Shown here: positions 4,789-5,672 of the stretch, one piece after another
How positions within the stretch are numbered: the first letter of the stretch is position 1
Layout of the letters: each line of letters opens with the position of its first letter
NCBI GenBank assembly: GCA_902496775.1
Contig: CABVCF010000108.1
Coordinates: forward strand, 1-5,672
Source: an uncultured Collinsella sp.
GTDB lineage: Bacteria; Actinomycetota; Coriobacteriia; Coriobacteriales; Coriobacteriaceae
Length of the DNA stretch: 5,672 nt
Reading direction: 5' to 3'
Program-made: the position numbers and the translations under genes
The notes under the pieces: generated by a model
Told to the model about the DNA's origin: nothing
The model's database searches: none
What the model saw: the letters and a program-made list of their open reading frames with translations, nothing else

Positions 4789-5672
4789 TTAGTGCCTCAT
4801 AAAGTGGTATTCGATCACATTGCTGTAGGGGTGACCCGGGCCCACAATGCCCTGCGGGAACAGCGGCTGGTGCGGTGTGTCGGGGTACATCTCTGCCTCG
4901 AGGGCAAAGCCAGCGCCCCAGCCATAGTTGGCATCGTCCTTGGCGTGCTCGTCGCCCAGCCAGTTGCCGGTGTAGAGCTGCACGCCCGGGGCGGTGGTGT
5001 AGTAATCCAACTCACGACCGGTCCACATCTCCTCGACGTGCATCGCGCGGCGCAGATTACGGCCGTACTGATAGCCATCGATGCACAGGCAGTGGTCGTA
5101 GCCACGGGCCTGCTTAATCTGCGGGTCGTCGGCTTCCATGCCGGGCGCGACGGGGCGCAGCTCACGGAAGTCAAACGGCGTGCCCTCGACCGGAGCGATT
5201 TCACCGGTGGGGATATTCTGCTCGTTGATGGGCAGGTAGTGGGCAGCGTTAGCAACAAAGAAGTGCTCGCAGTCCATGCCGGCGTTATGGCCGGCAAGGT
5301 TAAAGTACGTGTGGTTGGTCATGGACACGTAGGTGGCGCGGTCGCTCTCGCAGCCATACTCGACACGAAAGACGCCGGTGCGCGTCACGGTAAACACGGC
5401 TGTAAAGGTGCGGTTGCCGGGCAGGCCCAGCTCGCCATCCTCAAGCGAGGTGGTCATGCGCACGGCGTTGTGGACCTCGTCGAGCTCAACGTCCCACACG
5501 CGCTTGTGCAGGCCGTGCTCAAGATCGCTGTGTAGGTTGTTGGCGCCTTCGTTGGCCGGCATATGCCAGTCCGTGCCTGCGATGGTGATCGTGGCACCTG
5601 CAGTGCGGTTGGCCACAGGTCCGATGGTCGCGCCAAAGCAGGCGGGGTTGTCAAAGTAATCCTCGAGCTTAT
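4789..5672 (-). CDS. galM: Aldose 1-epimerase (galactose mutarotase), 5' end outside window
   Basis: About 293 residues of a GalM-type mutarotase, an enzyme that interconverts alpha and beta anomers of aldohexoses such as galactose so they can enter the Leloir pathway. The reading frame is open to the right edge, where KLEDYFDNPACFGATIG continues the family N-terminus, so the GTG at 5616 is not the true start and some 50 residues are probably missing. Catalytic-site motifs are present in order: ANR (arginine), NNLHSD (first histidine), MTNHTYFNLAGH (second histidine), YDHCLCID (aspartate), VQLYTGNW (glutamine), and GFALEAEMYPDTPHQPLFP, whose glutamate is the expected base. The protein ends EYHFMRH, with TAA at 4791-4789. 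It is transcribed leftward, convergent with the IIB gene, and has its own terminator. It belongs to a different branch from the LacX-type epimerase at 1082, so the cell has at least two epimerases. Confidence 0.92.
   Translation of the reverse strand, partial: KLEDYFDNPACFGATIGPVANRTAGATITIAGTDWHMPANEGANNLHSDLEHGLHKRVWDVELDEVHNAVRMTTSLEDGELGLPGNRTFTAVFTVTRTGVFRVEYGCESDRATYVSMTNHTYFNLAGHNAGMDCEHFFVANAAHYLPINEQNIPTGEIAPVEGTPFDFRELRPVAPGMEADDPQIKQARGYDHCLCIDGYQYGRNLRRAMHVEEMWTGRELDYYTTAPGVQLYTGNWLGDEHAKDDANYGWGAGFALEAEMYPDTPHQPLFPQGIVGPGHPYSNVIEYHFMRH

Noticed and set aside
4783..5535. A 250-codon open frame on the plus strand opposite galM
   Set aside because: Antisense shadow of galM, which shows all expected catalytic motifs. 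The shadow has no family features.
5600..5645. GPVANR in galM instead of the more usual GRVANR, possibly a lost active-site arginine
   Set aside because: The active-site arginine of the family is the one in ANR, which is kept. As I recall, proline in the other position is common in other GalM proteins.
1..5672. CRISPR array, transposase gene, defence or toxin-antitoxin genes
   Set aside because: No regularly spaced repeats and no proteins of those families are visible on either strand.

Overview
The window looks like a chromosomal stretch from a high-GC, anaerobic, sugar-fermenting Gram-positive bacterium. Codon use is GC-biased, Shine-Dalgarno sites are strong (AAGGAG, AAAGGA), and the gene set combines amino-sugar, tagatose and PTS functions. 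The overall feel is that of a gut actinobacterium of the Coriobacteriia, such as Collinsella. That placement is inferred from protein style only and was not tested by a search.

Layout, left to right. (1) The 3' end of nagA (amino-sugar-6-phosphate deacetylase) runs off the left edge. (2) A flavodoxin gene converges on it, with a hairpin terminator between them. (3) A rightward cluster diverges from the flavodoxin: a LacX-type aldose epimerase, lacC (tagatose-6-phosphate kinase), a 3'-terminal remnant of a second nagA/agaA-like gene, and a YhcH/YjgK/YiaL-family gene. It ends in a 22-bp hairpin. (4) A leftward tRNA-Thr(CGU) has its own promoter-like boxes and terminator. (5) An orphan mannose-family PTS IIB gene follows, in which the phospho-accepting histidine is replaced by tyrosine. 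(6) A 184-bp nested inverted-repeat element with perfect 34-bp terminal repeats comes next, and its left end encodes the last eight residues and the stop of the IIB gene. (7) A leftward galM, with its own terminator, runs off the right edge.

The genes fit import and breakdown of galactose-type sugars and amino sugars. The two epimerases would interconvert sugar anomers. A deacetylase would remove acetate from GlcNAc-6-P or GalNAc-6-P. LacC would phosphorylate tagatose-6-P, the shared intermediate of galactose-6-P and galactosamine-6-P breakdown. The YhcH-like protein probably acts on sugar anomers or sialic-acid-derived sugars. The deacetylase remnant beside lacC suggests that the cluster once held its own deacetylase, possibly for GalNAc. 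The most unusual items are the histidine-less IIB protein, the repeat element fused to its 3' end, the nagA remnant, and the long G-U-rich hairpin after the YhcH gene. No clearly new multi-gene system is visible.
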